The notes under the pieces: model-generated | What the model was told of the DNA's origin: nothing | The model's input: the letters and a program-made list of their open reading frames with translations, nothing else | Database searches by the model: none | From: Segetibacter aerophilus | GTDB lineage: Bacteria > Bacteroidota > Bacteroidia > Chitinophagales > Chitinophagaceae | Length of the DNA: 64,000 nt | Reading direction: 5' to 3' | Assembly: GCF_007991655.1 (NCBI RefSeq) | Contig: NZ_BJYT01000008.1 | Coordinates: 1-64,000 of the forward strand | Made by a program: the position numbers and the translations under genes | Part shown: positions 1-10,283 of the stretch, in pieces | Position numbering within the stretch: the stretch's first letter is position 1 | Layout: each line of letters starts with the position of its first letter

Positions 1-2
1 TC

Positions 3-1037
3 GGCGGACACTCACTTATGGCAGTAAGAGTAGTGGCTGCAACTAATAAGAGTTTGAATGTTGGAATAACTATTAAGGATCTGTTTTTAAATCCGTCTAT
101 ATACGAACTGCTTTTACGCATTGAAGAAAAAAAGGACACAATTTCGAATACTACAATTGCCTTAAAATCCCTTGTGCAAATTAAAAAGGGAGGCCAGAGA
201 CTTCCGCTTTATATTGTTTCAGGAGGCGGTGGAACAGTATATAAATTTAAGGAGTTTGCCGAAATGTTGCATCCTGAGCAGCCGGTGTATGGGTTACAAC
301 AGCCTACTGATATCAAAGATTTGGAGAAATTTCCCAATACCGTAGAGGGTATTGCGAAGGATTATGTAAATGAAATTTTGACCGAGAATCCCGATGGCCC
401 TTACGCTTTATCAGGACATTGTGTTGGAGGTGTTATTGCTTTTGAGATGGCTAAGCAAATAGAGGCATTAGGAAAGAAAGTAGAGGTACTAGCAATGTTT
501 GATACTATTATTGGCGAGCGTAAAAAGCGTGAAAAGAAATCGTTCAAAAATTTGTACTACATACCTCATGTGTTAAAAAGATCAGTTTCTCAGATATATT
601 GGAAGGCAAGATTTGAAACGCACTTATTTAGCAAGTACACGCGCTATGCACTCGAAAATAAGGTAGAGAAGCTAAAACTGTTTGCCAACAAGTACAACAG
701 AGATGGGGTAAAAGATGTATCTGTCGATCTTTTTAAAACTTTGGAACATAATTTCGTTCACGCTACAAAAAATTATAAAATAACTCCCTATAATCGCGAC
801 ATATTAGTCTTCTACGCTAAAGATCATTACTATTTTCTGGATATTGAAAGAAATGTTAGTTTCAGGAAGTTTGCTTTAAATGACAGTACTAAAAATATAT
901 GGAAGCCTTACGTTAAGTCGGTAACGATGTATGAGATTGAGGGGGAACATTCTACCATTTTCGAATCAACAAATGCAAAAGAGTTTGCTTTCCTGCTCCA
1001 ACAAGAATTAGATAAGCATAATAAGACTGACAAATGA
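3..1037 (+). CDS. NRPS C-terminal fragment: carrier domain and thioesterase (5' end outside window)
   Basis: The frame is open to the left edge, so this is only the end of a larger peptide synthetase. The first codons read GGHSLMAVRVV, the phosphopantetheine-attachment motif of a peptidyl carrier domain (Ser at nt 12-14), followed by the usual DLFLNPSIYELL helix. After a linker comes a type I thioesterase with an alpha/beta-hydrolase fold. Its nucleophile-elbow motif reads GHCVGG, so the expected Ser is Cys (TGT at 420-422). The likely triad partners are Asp in MFDT (501-503) and His in GEHSTIF (948-950). The domain would release the product by hydrolysis, cyclisation or lactonisation; the product cannot be told from this end. 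The ATG at 18 lies inside the carrier domain and is not a true start. An exporter, a type II thioesterase and a phosphopantetheinyl transferase follow on the same strand. Confidence 0.88.
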   Translation, partial: GGHSLMAVRVVAATNKSLNVGITIKDLFLNPSIYELLLRIEEKKDTISNTTIALKSLVQIKKGGQRLPLYIVSGGGGTVYKFKEFAEMLHPEQPVYGLQQPTDIKDLEKFPNTVEGIAKDYVNEILTENPDGPYALSGHCVGGVIAFEMAKQIEALGKKVEVLAMFDTIIGERKKREKKSFKNLYYIPHVLKRSVSQIYWKARFETHLFSKYTRYALENKVEKLKLFANKYNRDGVKDVSVDLFKTLEHNFVHATKNYKITPYNRDILVFYAKDHYYFLDIERNVSFRKFALNDSTKNIWKPYVKSVTMYEIEGEHSTIFESTNAKEFAFLLQQELDKHNKTDK

Positions 1038-1233
1038 GACAAAAAGAATGAACTCAGTTATTTTATTCAATAAAAAGACAACAAAAGCGTTTCCTTCTTA
1101 ATTGGAACAAAAACAGTTTTATAAAACTTTTAGTCTACCAATTGCATTATAAAAACAATTTTTTTTAGAAAAACTAACAATTTTTGCTCCCTTCAAAATA
1201 GTGAGGGGGCGTAAGTTTTAGAGCTAGAGATTT

Positions 1234-3066
1234 ATGAAAGGTGAAAAGACATCAGCAGATGCTATAAGTTTTAGGGATCGTCTAAGAGCATTAAATAATA
1301 TACCTCGCTTACTAAAAATGGTGTGGGAGACTAACCCCTATCTTACAATAGTAACTGTAGTTACTCGTATCATTTTAGCAGCATTGCCAGTTGCAATACT
1401 TTATGTTGGCAAGTTGTTTATTAACGAGGTCGTGATGCTGATACATAATAGTGATAAAACTCTTTCTCACTCTTATTTATGGCAACTGGTTGCTATTGAA
1501 TTTGGGTTAGTTATTACTACAAATGCCTTAAACCGGGTTATTTTATTAGTTGACGTTTTGCTTGGGGATCGATTGTCCAACTATTCTTTTATGAGAATTA
1601 TGACACACGCATCTAAGCTTGATCTTGAACAATTTGAAGACTCAGTTTTTTATGACAAGTTAGAAAGAGCAAGACAGCAGTGTATTGGCAGAACTGTACT
1701 TTTAACAAACGTCTTTGGTCAATTGCAAGACACAGTTACTGTTTGTTTTTTGATTTCAGGATTAGTGCTGTTTAACCCTTGGTTTACTATTATATTATTC
1801 ATTTCGACCCTTCCGTCCTTCCTGGGGGAATATTATTTTAATAATAAAAATTACAGCCTTATTCGTAGCCAGATGGAAAGGCGCCGGGAGATGGAATATA
1901 TAAGTTCTCTTGGTACAAGCGATATAACTGCCAAGGAGGTGAGGGCTTTCGATTTGTCTACTTTTTTTGTAAACAGGTTTCGCAATATATCCAATCGGCT
2001 CTACTTTGACATTAGAGCACTTGAGACAAAGCGGTCAGCCTGGGCTATTATTCTTGCAATTACAGGCTCTGTTGGGTACTATTCTGCTTTTGTATATATA
2101 ATTCAGAAAGTTCTCATGGGTAGTATATCAATCGGTGATCTAACTTTTTTGCTTGGTTCTATCAGGCAAGTAAGTGGGGTTTTGCAAAATTTAATGAAGC
2201 GTTTTAGCACAGTTTCTCAGGGAGCAATTTACCTGCGAGACTTCTTTGAATTCTTTGAAATTATGCCAAAGATTAAGCTTCCCGTTAATCCCAAGCCTTT
2301 TCCTCGTCCGATTAAAGAAGGGTTTACGTTCGAAAATGTGGGTTTCAAATATAATAACTCTACAAAATGGGCAAATAGAAACTTGAATTTTACTCTTCAT
2401 GCAGGTGAGAAACTGGCTTTGGTAGGAGAGAATGGGGCAGGCAAAACAACATTGGTGAAACTTTTGGTTCGGTTATATGACCCTACTGAAGGCAGGATTT
2501 TATTGGATGGGGTTGATTTAAGAGAATATGATCTTGCCGAATTGCGACTTGAAATTGGCATTATTTTCCAGGATTTTCTGAAATACCAGATGACTACTAC
2601 TGAAAATATTGCGGTAGGAAACATCAGTGAGATGAACAACCATACGTTGATTGCAAAATCGGCCAAAAAAAGTTTGGCAAATATTTTTATAGAAAAATTG
2701 CCAAAACAGTATGACCAGATGTTAGGAAGACATTTTCAACAAGGAGTTGAGTTATCAGGCGGGGAATGGCAAAAAATAGCGTTGGCCAGAGCTTACATGA
2801 GAGACGCCCAACTGATGGTTCTTGACGAGCCAACGGCTGCTCTGGATGCTAAATCTGAATACGAGGTATTCCAACGGTTTTCTGAATTGACAAAAAACAA
2901 GTCGGCATTACTTATATCTCACCGTTTTTCTACAGTTAGAATGGCAGACCGTATTCTAGTTTTGGAAAAAGGTGAGTTGCTTGAAGTTGGAAGCCACGAC
3001 GAGTTGCTACACCAGAACGGAAAATATGCCGAGCTATTTGAATTGCAGGCGATGGGTTACAGGTAA
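1234..3066 (+). CDS. ABC transporter, fused membrane and ATP-binding domains
   Basis: This 610-residue half-transporter has an N-terminal six-helix exporter domain (about 1-340) and a C-terminal nucleotide-binding domain. Walker A is GENGAGKTT at 398-406 (Lys404), the signature LSGGEWQ at 507-513, Walker B LMVLDEP at 527-533 and the switch His is H563. It should work as a dimer in the inner membrane. Its place between the synthetase end and the type II thioesterase suggests export of the peptide product (inference). The membrane domain is the B-type exporter class seen next to lipopeptide, lantibiotic and siderophore genes. The 196 bp before the start are AT-rich with no clear terminator, so it may be co-transcribed with the synthetase. 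Confidence 0.9.
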   Translation: MKGEKTSADAISFRDRLRALNNIPRLLKMVWETNPYLTIVTVVTRIILAALPVAILYVGKLFINEVVMLIHNSDKTLSHSYLWQLVAIEFGLVITTNALNRVILLVDVLLGDRLSNYSFMRIMTHASKLDLEQFEDSVFYDKLERARQQCIGRTVLLTNVFGQLQDTVTVCFLISGLVLFNPWFTIILFISTLPSFLGEYYFNNKNYSLIRSQMERRREMEYISSLGTSDITAKEVRAFDLSTFFVNRFRNISNRLYFDIRALETKRSAWAIILAITGSVGYYSAFVYIIQKVLMGSISIGDLTFLLGSIRQVSGVLQNLMKRFSTVSQGAIYLRDFFEFFEIMPKIKLPVNPKPFPRPIKEGFTFENVGFKYNNSTKWANRNLNFTLHAGEKLALVGENGAGKTTLVKLLVRLYDPTEGRILLDGVDLREYDLAELRLEIGIIFQDFLKYQMTTTENIAVGNISEMNNHTLIAKSAKKSLANIFIEKLPKQYDQMLGRHFQQGVELSGGEWQKIALARAYMRDAQLMVLDEPTAALDAKSEYEVFQRFSELTKNKSALLISHRFSTVRMADRILVLEKGELLEVGSHDELLHQNGKYAELFELQAMGYR

Positions 3067-3245
3067 AAAACAGTATCCTATAAAGATTTACGGGATTTTT
3101 CTCCAACCATAAATCTTAATCAGTTTCAAAGAATCAGCGTTGGTATCTTATTTCAATAGAAAATTTGAAATAAAACATTTTTCAGAACAAGAGATTCTAT
3201 TTTTGATATTTCCTGATTTTTGTTTGAATTATATCACTTCTAGTC

Positions 3246-3941
3246 ATGAGTAATATCACAGTCTTTTGTTTACCCTTTGCAGGCGGATCTAAATATTCTT
3301 TAGCCTTTTTAAAAAAGGTTTTACCTAAAAACATATCCTGCCACTTCTTGGAATACCGGGGAAGGGGTACAAGAGCTAAAGAAGATTTTGCAGAAAATAT
3401 AAGTGAAGTAGTTGACGATGTTTTTAAAAGTATAACTCCTCTACTTGACAAGCCTTATGCAATTTATGGTCATAGTATGGGAGCAAAAATTGCATATTTG
3501 TTGACGTTACGAATAAGAGAAGAAGGTAAAAAAATGCCAATTCATTTATTTGTTTCTGGTACCGATGGACCTTCTGTTCCTGCAAGAAAGTCTCCTAAAC
3601 ATTTACTTCCAAAAAATGAATTTGTTACGGCAGTTAAAGAACTAGGCGGTCTGCCGGATGAAATTTTAGGACATGAAGAAATGCTCGAGTACTTTGAACC
3701 TATTTTAAGGGCAGATTTTAAAATCTCTGAAAGTTATCAATACGAGGGCACTGAACCTTTAAAAATTCCATTAACTGTTATGGTCGGTGACAAGGAGGAT
3801 ATGCAGGAGGAGGACATTCTGCAATGGCAAAATGAAACACTAATTCCTATTAAACTTTATAGACTTCCAGGTAACCATTTTTTTATTTACGATCACGAAA
3901 AGCAGATAGGTAAAATTATTGAGGATGCTTTGACGAAATGA
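3246..3941 (+). CDS. Type II thioesterase (GrsT/RifR-like)
   Basis: This 231-residue stand-alone alpha/beta hydrolase has the type II thioesterase opening FCLPFAGGS. It carries the catalytic Ser in GHSMGAK (Ser77), Asp in MVGDKED (Asp182) and His in PGNHFFI (His211). Family members clear wrongly loaded or stalled groups from carrier domains of peptide and polyketide synthetases. Unlike the upstream type I domain, it keeps the canonical Ser nucleophile. It overlaps the next gene by 4 nt (ATGA), so the two are surely translated together. Confidence 0.9.
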   Translation: MSNITVFCLPFAGGSKYSLAFLKKVLPKNISCHFLEYRGRGTRAKEDFAENISEVVDDVFKSITPLLDKPYAIYGHSMGAKIAYLLTLRIREEGKKMPIHLFVSGTDGPSVPARKSPKHLLPKNEFVTAVKELGGLPDEILGHEEMLEYFEPILRADFKISESYQYEGTEPLKIPLTVMVGDKEDMQEEDILQWQNETLIPIKLYRLPGNHFFIYDHEKQIGKIIEDALTK

Positions 3942-4585
3942 TTAAAGCTTTTTACATAGAAAATAAGAAGCAGTTAACGCAAGAAGTTATAGATACAATT
4001 GAAGCGTTGATTGGACCGGCTGAAAAAAGGAAAGCTTCTTTATACAGAAGATGGCAAGACAAGCAAGCATACTTATTAGGGAAGTTATTAATAGCCGAAC
4101 ATCTCGAAAAGAACGGTTACCACACCACGCTCTTACAGCATTTATCGTATACAAAATCTAATAGGCCGTTTATTAAAACCTTGAAGGGGGATTTTAATGT
4201 TAGTCATTCAGGTGACTTTGTGATTTGTGCGTTTTCTGATGCCCAGATGGTGGGTGTAGACATAGAGAGAATTCAGGTTGTTGATTTTAAAGATTTTAGT
4301 AATATCCTGAACAATAATGATGAAATGGCGATAAAGAATGCTGATGATAAATACGCCTCTTTTTTTAAAATCTGGTCAGCTAAAGAAGCGATATTAAAGG
4401 CAGATGGCTGCGGTTTAGTAGATGATATCTATAAATTAGAATTAGATGGAAACGTCGGTACTTTTAATAATAAACGTTACTATTTAAAGGAATTCAATAT
4501 TGCCCCATCTTATTCAAGCTGCCTTGCAAGCCCTTCTCCAATTGAAAGTTTTGTGATTGAAAGAGTACATTTAGAAAGCTTGTAA
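3938..4585 (+). CDS. 4'-phosphopantetheinyl transferase, Sfp type
   Basis: This 215-residue protein has the Sfp-family motifs in order: NVSHSGD at 87-93, GVDIE at 106-110 (Mg-binding Asp108 and Glu110) and WSAKEAILKADG from 146 (Glu150, Lys154). It transfers the phosphopantetheine arm of CoA to the Ser of carrier domains. Position at the end of the peptide-synthetase operon and the 4-nt overlap with the thioesterase show that its job is to activate that synthetase. The holo-ACP synthase for fatty-acid synthesis would be a separate gene elsewhere. Confidence 0.93.
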   Translation: MIKAFYIENKKQLTQEVIDTIEALIGPAEKRKASLYRRWQDKQAYLLGKLLIAEHLEKNGYHTTLLQHLSYTKSNRPFIKTLKGDFNVSHSGDFVICAFSDAQMVGVDIERIQVVDFKDFSNILNNNDEMAIKNADDKYASFFKIWSAKEAILKADGCGLVDDIYKLELDGNVGTFNNKRYYLKEFNIAPSYSSCLASPSPIESFVIERVHLESL

Positions 4586-4654
4586 TTACGTCTACCAAAA
4601 AGCGCCTCTATCAAATTAATTTTCAACCCACATTCCACATAGCATAAATGAAAA

Positions 4655-4676
4655 AAACTTCACAATCGTGAAGTTT
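4655..4676 (-). terminator. Rho-independent terminator of the 68-residue protein gene
   Basis: A perfect 9-bp stem (AAACTTCAC/GTGAAGTTT) with a 4-nt loop is followed on the minus strand by a run of T. It lies in the gap between the convergent transferase gene and the leftward small gene. On the plus strand no T run follows, so it serves mainly the leftward transcript. Confidence 0.75.
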
Positions 4677-4703
4677 CCAGTTATTATAATATAATTCGTT
4701 CTT

Positions 4704-4910
4704 TTAAAATCCTTTTTTTGCAACACCGTCTTCTATCGCTTGTAGGGCCTTTGACTCACTTAGAATTGCTGCCATCTTATTGCCTTTCCCATCATGACCA
4801 CCAGCCATGTAACCACCTCTAGCTGTTTTAGTAATAACAGCTTCATGCATGGGCACATTTTTCTCTTTTGTTTTTAAACAATAAGCTTTAATCATTTTTG
4901 AAGTATCCAT
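4704..4910 (-). CDS. Small conserved-looking protein, function unknown
   Basis: This 68-residue basic, soluble protein opens MDTSKMIKAYCLKTKEKNVP and has a Gly-rich middle (GGYMAGGHDGKGNK) and a short helical end. The first part recalls small proteins annotated as DUF5679-like, but the paired Cys of a zinc ribbon are absent, so I do not assign the family. A second Met at residue 6 is an alternative start. It has its own terminator just downstream and an AT-rich leader, which supports a real, separately expressed gene. There is no signal peptide or membrane segment. Confidence 0.6.
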   Translation of the reverse strand: MDTSKMIKAYCLKTKEKNVPMHEAVITKTARGGYMAGGHDGKGNKMAAILSESKALQAIEDGVAKKGF

Positions 4911-5062
4911 CGTTTTTTGTTTTTTTAATTAGGGAATACAAATTTCTCTAACGGCACACAAGCTACAAATTTTTTAAGAAAAACAAATTTCTCAACTAAA
5001 ACATCAAAAGCTTGCTAAGGCTTTCATCTTTCAATGAAGGTTTCCTTTAAGGAATAAAAAAA

Positions 5063-5084
5063 GCCATCCTATAAATTGGATGGC
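5063..5084 (-). terminator. Terminator of the outer-membrane protein gene
   Basis: The 7-bp stem GCCATCC/GGATGGC with an 8-nt loop is followed on the minus strand by a T-tract, 31 bp after the stop codon of the leftward gene. Confidence 0.7.
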
Positions 5085-5114
5085 CTTCAATCAAGTCCTA
5101 AATTAATTATTTTA

Positions 5115-5576
5115 TTAAAGATGGATTTGGAAACCAGCGCCGAGTCCATAAATGGTTCCACCTCCTGTTAATATTCTTGCAGCAACTTCAAGTGCAACAT
5201 TTTTAGTTAAGAAGGAAGCATATCCAACTCTGCCAGAAAAGCCAGTACTGGTATTACTACCGGAAGAACCAGCGAGTGAAAGTCCAGCTTGGGCAAACAG
5301 TTTACCAGTTGGATTTCCTGCGAAGTAGGCTCTTACGTAGGGACCAAGGCCCCAGTTGGTATAACCTCCACCAGTTATTAAATTAAATTCTGCTCCCGCA
5401 GCCACATTGTCCATAAAGAAGTAGCCTACATTAGGCGAAGCGGAAAAGGTAGTATTGCCAGAACGGCCAAGTAAAAGTAGTTCGCCACCAACCATTACTC
5501 TACCTTTTTCTGTCTGAGCGCTTAGCTGGGTGGTAACAAGGAATACTCCGAAAGCAATAAGTAGTAATTTTTTCAT
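5115..5576 (-). CDS. Small outer-membrane beta-barrel protein
   Basis: The 153-residue precursor has a clear Sec signal peptide (MKKLLLIAFGVFLVTTQLSA, cleavage before Gln). The rest is alternating, Gly/Thr/Ser-rich strands that end in an aromatic/hydrophobic C-terminus (GLGAGFQIHL), as in eight-stranded barrels of the porin-family/OmpW-like group common in Bacteroidota. Transport or structural function cannot be assigned. It is a single gene with its own terminator, leftward, 72 bp past the start-distal neighbour gyrB. Confidence 0.75.
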   Translation of the reverse strand: MKKLLLIAFGVFLVTTQLSAQTEKGRVMVGGELLLLGRSGNTTFSASPNVGYFFMDNVAAGAEFNLITGGGYTNWGLGPYVRAYFAGNPTGKLFAQAGLSLAGSSGSNTSTGFSGRVGYASFLTKNVALEVAARILTGGGTIYGLGAGFQIHL

Positions 5577-5648
5577 CTAAATTAATTTTAAGAATTAAAC
5601 AATTAATAAATGTCAAATTACATATGCAAATTGTATTCCTCCTAAATG

Positions 5649-7802
<2,154 letters not shown>

Positions 7803-7810
7803 TCAACATA

Positions 7811-7830
7811 GTTGCGTCGCATTCTTGTAC
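7811..7830 (+). repeat. Dispersed 20-bp repeat, copy 1 (CG variant)
   Basis: This copy has GTTGCGTCGC and ends in CTTGTAC. It lies in the gap upstream of gyrB (which runs leftward) and downstream of the amidohydrolase. Confidence 0.75.
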
Positions 7831-7907
7831 TATTAATGTTTTTATCAGCGATTTTTTCCCTAGCTAAAATTTTGCGTCTGTAGCGGATCATGTCAGGAGG
7901 GCCTCCA

Positions 7908-9539
7908 CTAAAAAACCTTTTTTCCTCCGATATACGTATTTACAACTTTTGTATTTAAAACATCCTTACCTGCAACTTTCATTAAGTCTTGACTAAGTAT
8001 GATGAAATCTGCTTTTTTGCCTGCTTCGATGCTGCCTACTTCGTTTTCTAAAAAGCAAGATCTTGCTGCCCAGATCGTCATTCCCTTAATAGTTTCTTCT
8101 CTCGTTAAAGCATTTTCAGACTGAAAGCCTCCTTCAGGAAATCCTTTCGAGTCCTTTCTAAACACCGCAGCTAAAAAGGTTTTAAAGGGACTTATGTCTT
8201 CTACAGGAAAATCGGTACCTAAAGGTATCCAACCGTTCTGCCGCAACAATTGCTTAAATGCATATCCGCTTTTTATTCTGCCTGGTCCTAATCTTTCTTC
8301 GGCCCAATACATATCGCTTGTAGCATGTGTCGGCTGAACAGAGGGAATTATACTGGATGTTCCAAACAAGGTAAAATCGGCCGCATTGATAATCTGCGCA
8401 TGTTCTATTCTCCAACGCTTGTCGTTTTTGCCATTTAACGCCCTGTTGTAAATCCTCAGCATTTCGCGGTTAGCACTGTCGCCTATTGCATGTGTACACA
8501 TCTGGTAATTTGTTTTGGCAATTACACCTGCTATGCTGTCAAAATATTTTTTGTCCTTCAGCAGAAATCCTGACCATCCTTTCTTGTCCGAGTAAGGTTC
8601 CAATAAACAAGCACCCCTGCTTCCCAGTGCTCCATCTGCGTACACCTTAATGCCTTTCACAAACATCTTATCCGATTTGTAAGGTTCTTTGTGCAGATAC
8701 CTGTTGTAGTTTGCAGTATCATCGCTTAGCATTACATATAAACGCATGTCGAGCTTACCTTCCTTTTGTAAACCATCAATTGTCTCGACGTCATTGTACA
8801 TGAGACCACAATCAGCCACGGTAGTAAGACCGGCTTCAAAACAGTTCTTTTGAGCTTTTGATAACCATTTTAAATAATCATCTATTGTACTTGGTGGCAC
8901 CTTGCCGGTTACTAGGTCAACCGCATTATCTATTAGGAGGCCGGTGAGCTTGCCTTCTTTTGTCTCAATTTCTCCGCCCGTCAAGGTCTGTCCTGCATGT
9001 ATTTCTGCCAGGTCAAGCGTTTTTTGATTCACGATAGCAGCATGTCCGTCGACCCTTGTCAATATCACCGGCGTTCCCGGAAATGCTTCGTTCAACTTAT
9101 CATTTGTAGGGTACAATTTGCCCGGCCATTTATTTTGATCCCAGCCTCTGCCTTTAATCCATTTTTCTTCCGGATGTTCTTTTGCAAACTTTTTTACTCT
9201 TTCTACCGCTTCTTCCCAGGTTGCGGCACCAAAAAGATCAACCATAAACAGCGATTGCCCATACCCTAAAAAATGCGCATGCGCGTCAATTAATCCAGGA
9301 TAAACAGCTTGTCCCTTTGCGTCGATTGTTTGATTTGCTTCATACTTTTTTAGAATTTCGTTGTTAGTACCTGTTGCAACAATTTTTCCACCCTTTACAG
9401 CAAAAGCCTCTACCGTTTTGAAGTTTTCATCAACCGTGTACACAACCCCGTTATGCACAATTGTGTCAACCGCGTTAGTTGATTTACAAGCAACATTGAG
9501 TAATGAAAATATAATAACAACAACAAGCAGTCGGGGCAT
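7908..9539 (-). CDS. Amidohydrolase family 3 protein (YtcJ-like), probably exported lipoprotein
   Basis: This 543-residue metal-dependent hydrolase of the amidohydrolase superfamily has the N-terminal beta-sandwich (VYTVDENF), the metal-binding DAHAHF motif, a mid-barrel HAIGD and a late GTDFPVE Asp. This arrangement is typical of the YtcJ/imidazolonepropionase-like family 3. The N-terminus (MPRLLVVVIIFSLLNVACKS) is a signal sequence ending in Cys, so the protein is probably a lipoprotein, although Asn at -3 is unusual for a lipobox. The substrate is unknown. It follows hemJ by only 25 bp in the same direction and may share its transcript without a visible role in heme synthesis. Confidence 0.85.
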   Translation of the reverse strand: MPRLLVVVIIFSLLNVACKSTNAVDTIVHNGVVYTVDENFKTVEAFAVKGGKIVATGTNNEILKKYEANQTIDAKGQAVYPGLIDAHAHFLGYGQSLFMVDLFGAATWEEAVERVKKFAKEHPEEKWIKGRGWDQNKWPGKLYPTNDKLNEAFPGTPVILTRVDGHAAIVNQKTLDLAEIHAGQTLTGGEIETKEGKLTGLLIDNAVDLVTGKVPPSTIDDYLKWLSKAQKNCFEAGLTTVADCGLMYNDVETIDGLQKEGKLDMRLYVMLSDDTANYNRYLHKEPYKSDKMFVKGIKVYADGALGSRGACLLEPYSDKKGWSGFLLKDKKYFDSIAGVIAKTNYQMCTHAIGDSANREMLRIYNRALNGKNDKRWRIEHAQIINAADFTLFGTSSIIPSVQPTHATSDMYWAEERLGPGRIKSGYAFKQLLRQNGWIPLGTDFPVEDISPFKTFLAAVFRKDSKGFPEGGFQSENALTREETIKGMTIWAARSCFLENEVGSIEAGKKADFIILSQDLMKVAGKDVLNTKVVNTYIGGKKVF

Positions 9540-9564
9540 GTGAGCGGGGTTAAAAATTAAAAGA

Positions 9565-10116
9565 TCAGGAACGTTTAGTACGAATAGCTTTATAAATCTT
9601 AATGGCAGTCATCAGCAGAATGATAAACAAAAAAAGCCCAATGAGACCCCAGACAAAGCTCATGCTTTGTTTTACAACTGCTAACATTACAATTGCTATT
9701 AAAAAAACAGTAGCTACCTCGTTCCAAATTCTTAGTTGTTGTGAAGTGTGTTTGAAAGTGTTGACCAGCTGTTGTTTAAAAATCCGATGTAGGGTAAAGA
9801 AATACAGGTACAGTAGTACAACAAATCCAAGCTTTACAAGAAGCCACCTGCCTTCAGGCTGAAAAATTGTTTTATGCCAATTTCCATTTATCATGGTAAA
9901 AAGGCCAAAACCCAGCGTAAGGATTGCAGAAGGCCAGGTAATACCGTACCACAATCGTTTCATCATTACATTAAACTGCCTCTGTAGAATTTCTTTAGTT
10001 GGCGCAGGTTGTTCCAGTGCTTCGGTGTTGTAAATAAATAGCCGCGGCATATAAAACATCCCGCTAAACCATGTAACCACAAAAATGATATGTAATGCTT
10101 TTATGTAATTGTACAT
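9565..10116 (-). CDS. hemJ: Protoporphyrinogen IX oxidase, HemJ type
   Basis: HemJ oxidises protoporphyrinogen IX to protoporphyrin IX in the cytoplasmic membrane. This 183-residue protein begins with the hallmark stretch YIKALHIIFVVTWFSGMFY (His9) followed by PRLFIY, and has four to five hydrophobic helices (about 5-25, 55-75, 85-105, 125-145, 150-175), as in the UPF0093/HemJ family. It sits 167 bp downstream of hemH, same strand, and supplies that enzyme's substrate. No hemG or hemY is present in the window, so HemJ is the likely route. Confidence 0.92.
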   Translation of the reverse strand: MYNYIKALHIIFVVTWFSGMFYMPRLFIYNTEALEQPAPTKEILQRQFNVMMKRLWYGITWPSAILTLGFGLFTMINGNWHKTIFQPEGRWLLVKLGFVVLLYLYFFTLHRIFKQQLVNTFKHTSQQLRIWNEVATVFLIAIVMLAVVKQSMSFVWGLIGLFLFIILLMTAIKIYKAIRTKRS

Positions 10117-10166
10117 GCCGCTAAGTTATAGAGGTATTTTTTTCGCTGGGCATTCTTGCGATATTC

Positions 10167-10191
10167 AACATTGTTGTGTCACTCACTGCAA
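10167..10191 (+). repeat. Dispersed repeat, copy 2 (TG variant, 3' end altered)
   Basis: It has CAACATTGTTGTGTCACTCA, but ends in CTGCAAC instead of CTTGTAC. It sits between hemH and hemJ, inside a likely operon, opposite to the direction of transcription. Confidence 0.65.
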
Positions 10192-10283
10192 CAGTTATTC
10201 ATATTTCGACAATTCAAGGCAAAAAGATGAATAGTAATATTGATGCCTTGCCCTTTCAATCCTAGTATGACAGTAATAAGTGT

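Noticed and set aside
3197-3451. 84-codon minus-strand frame over the type II thioesterase
   Set aside because: Antisense shadow of a well-supported gene.
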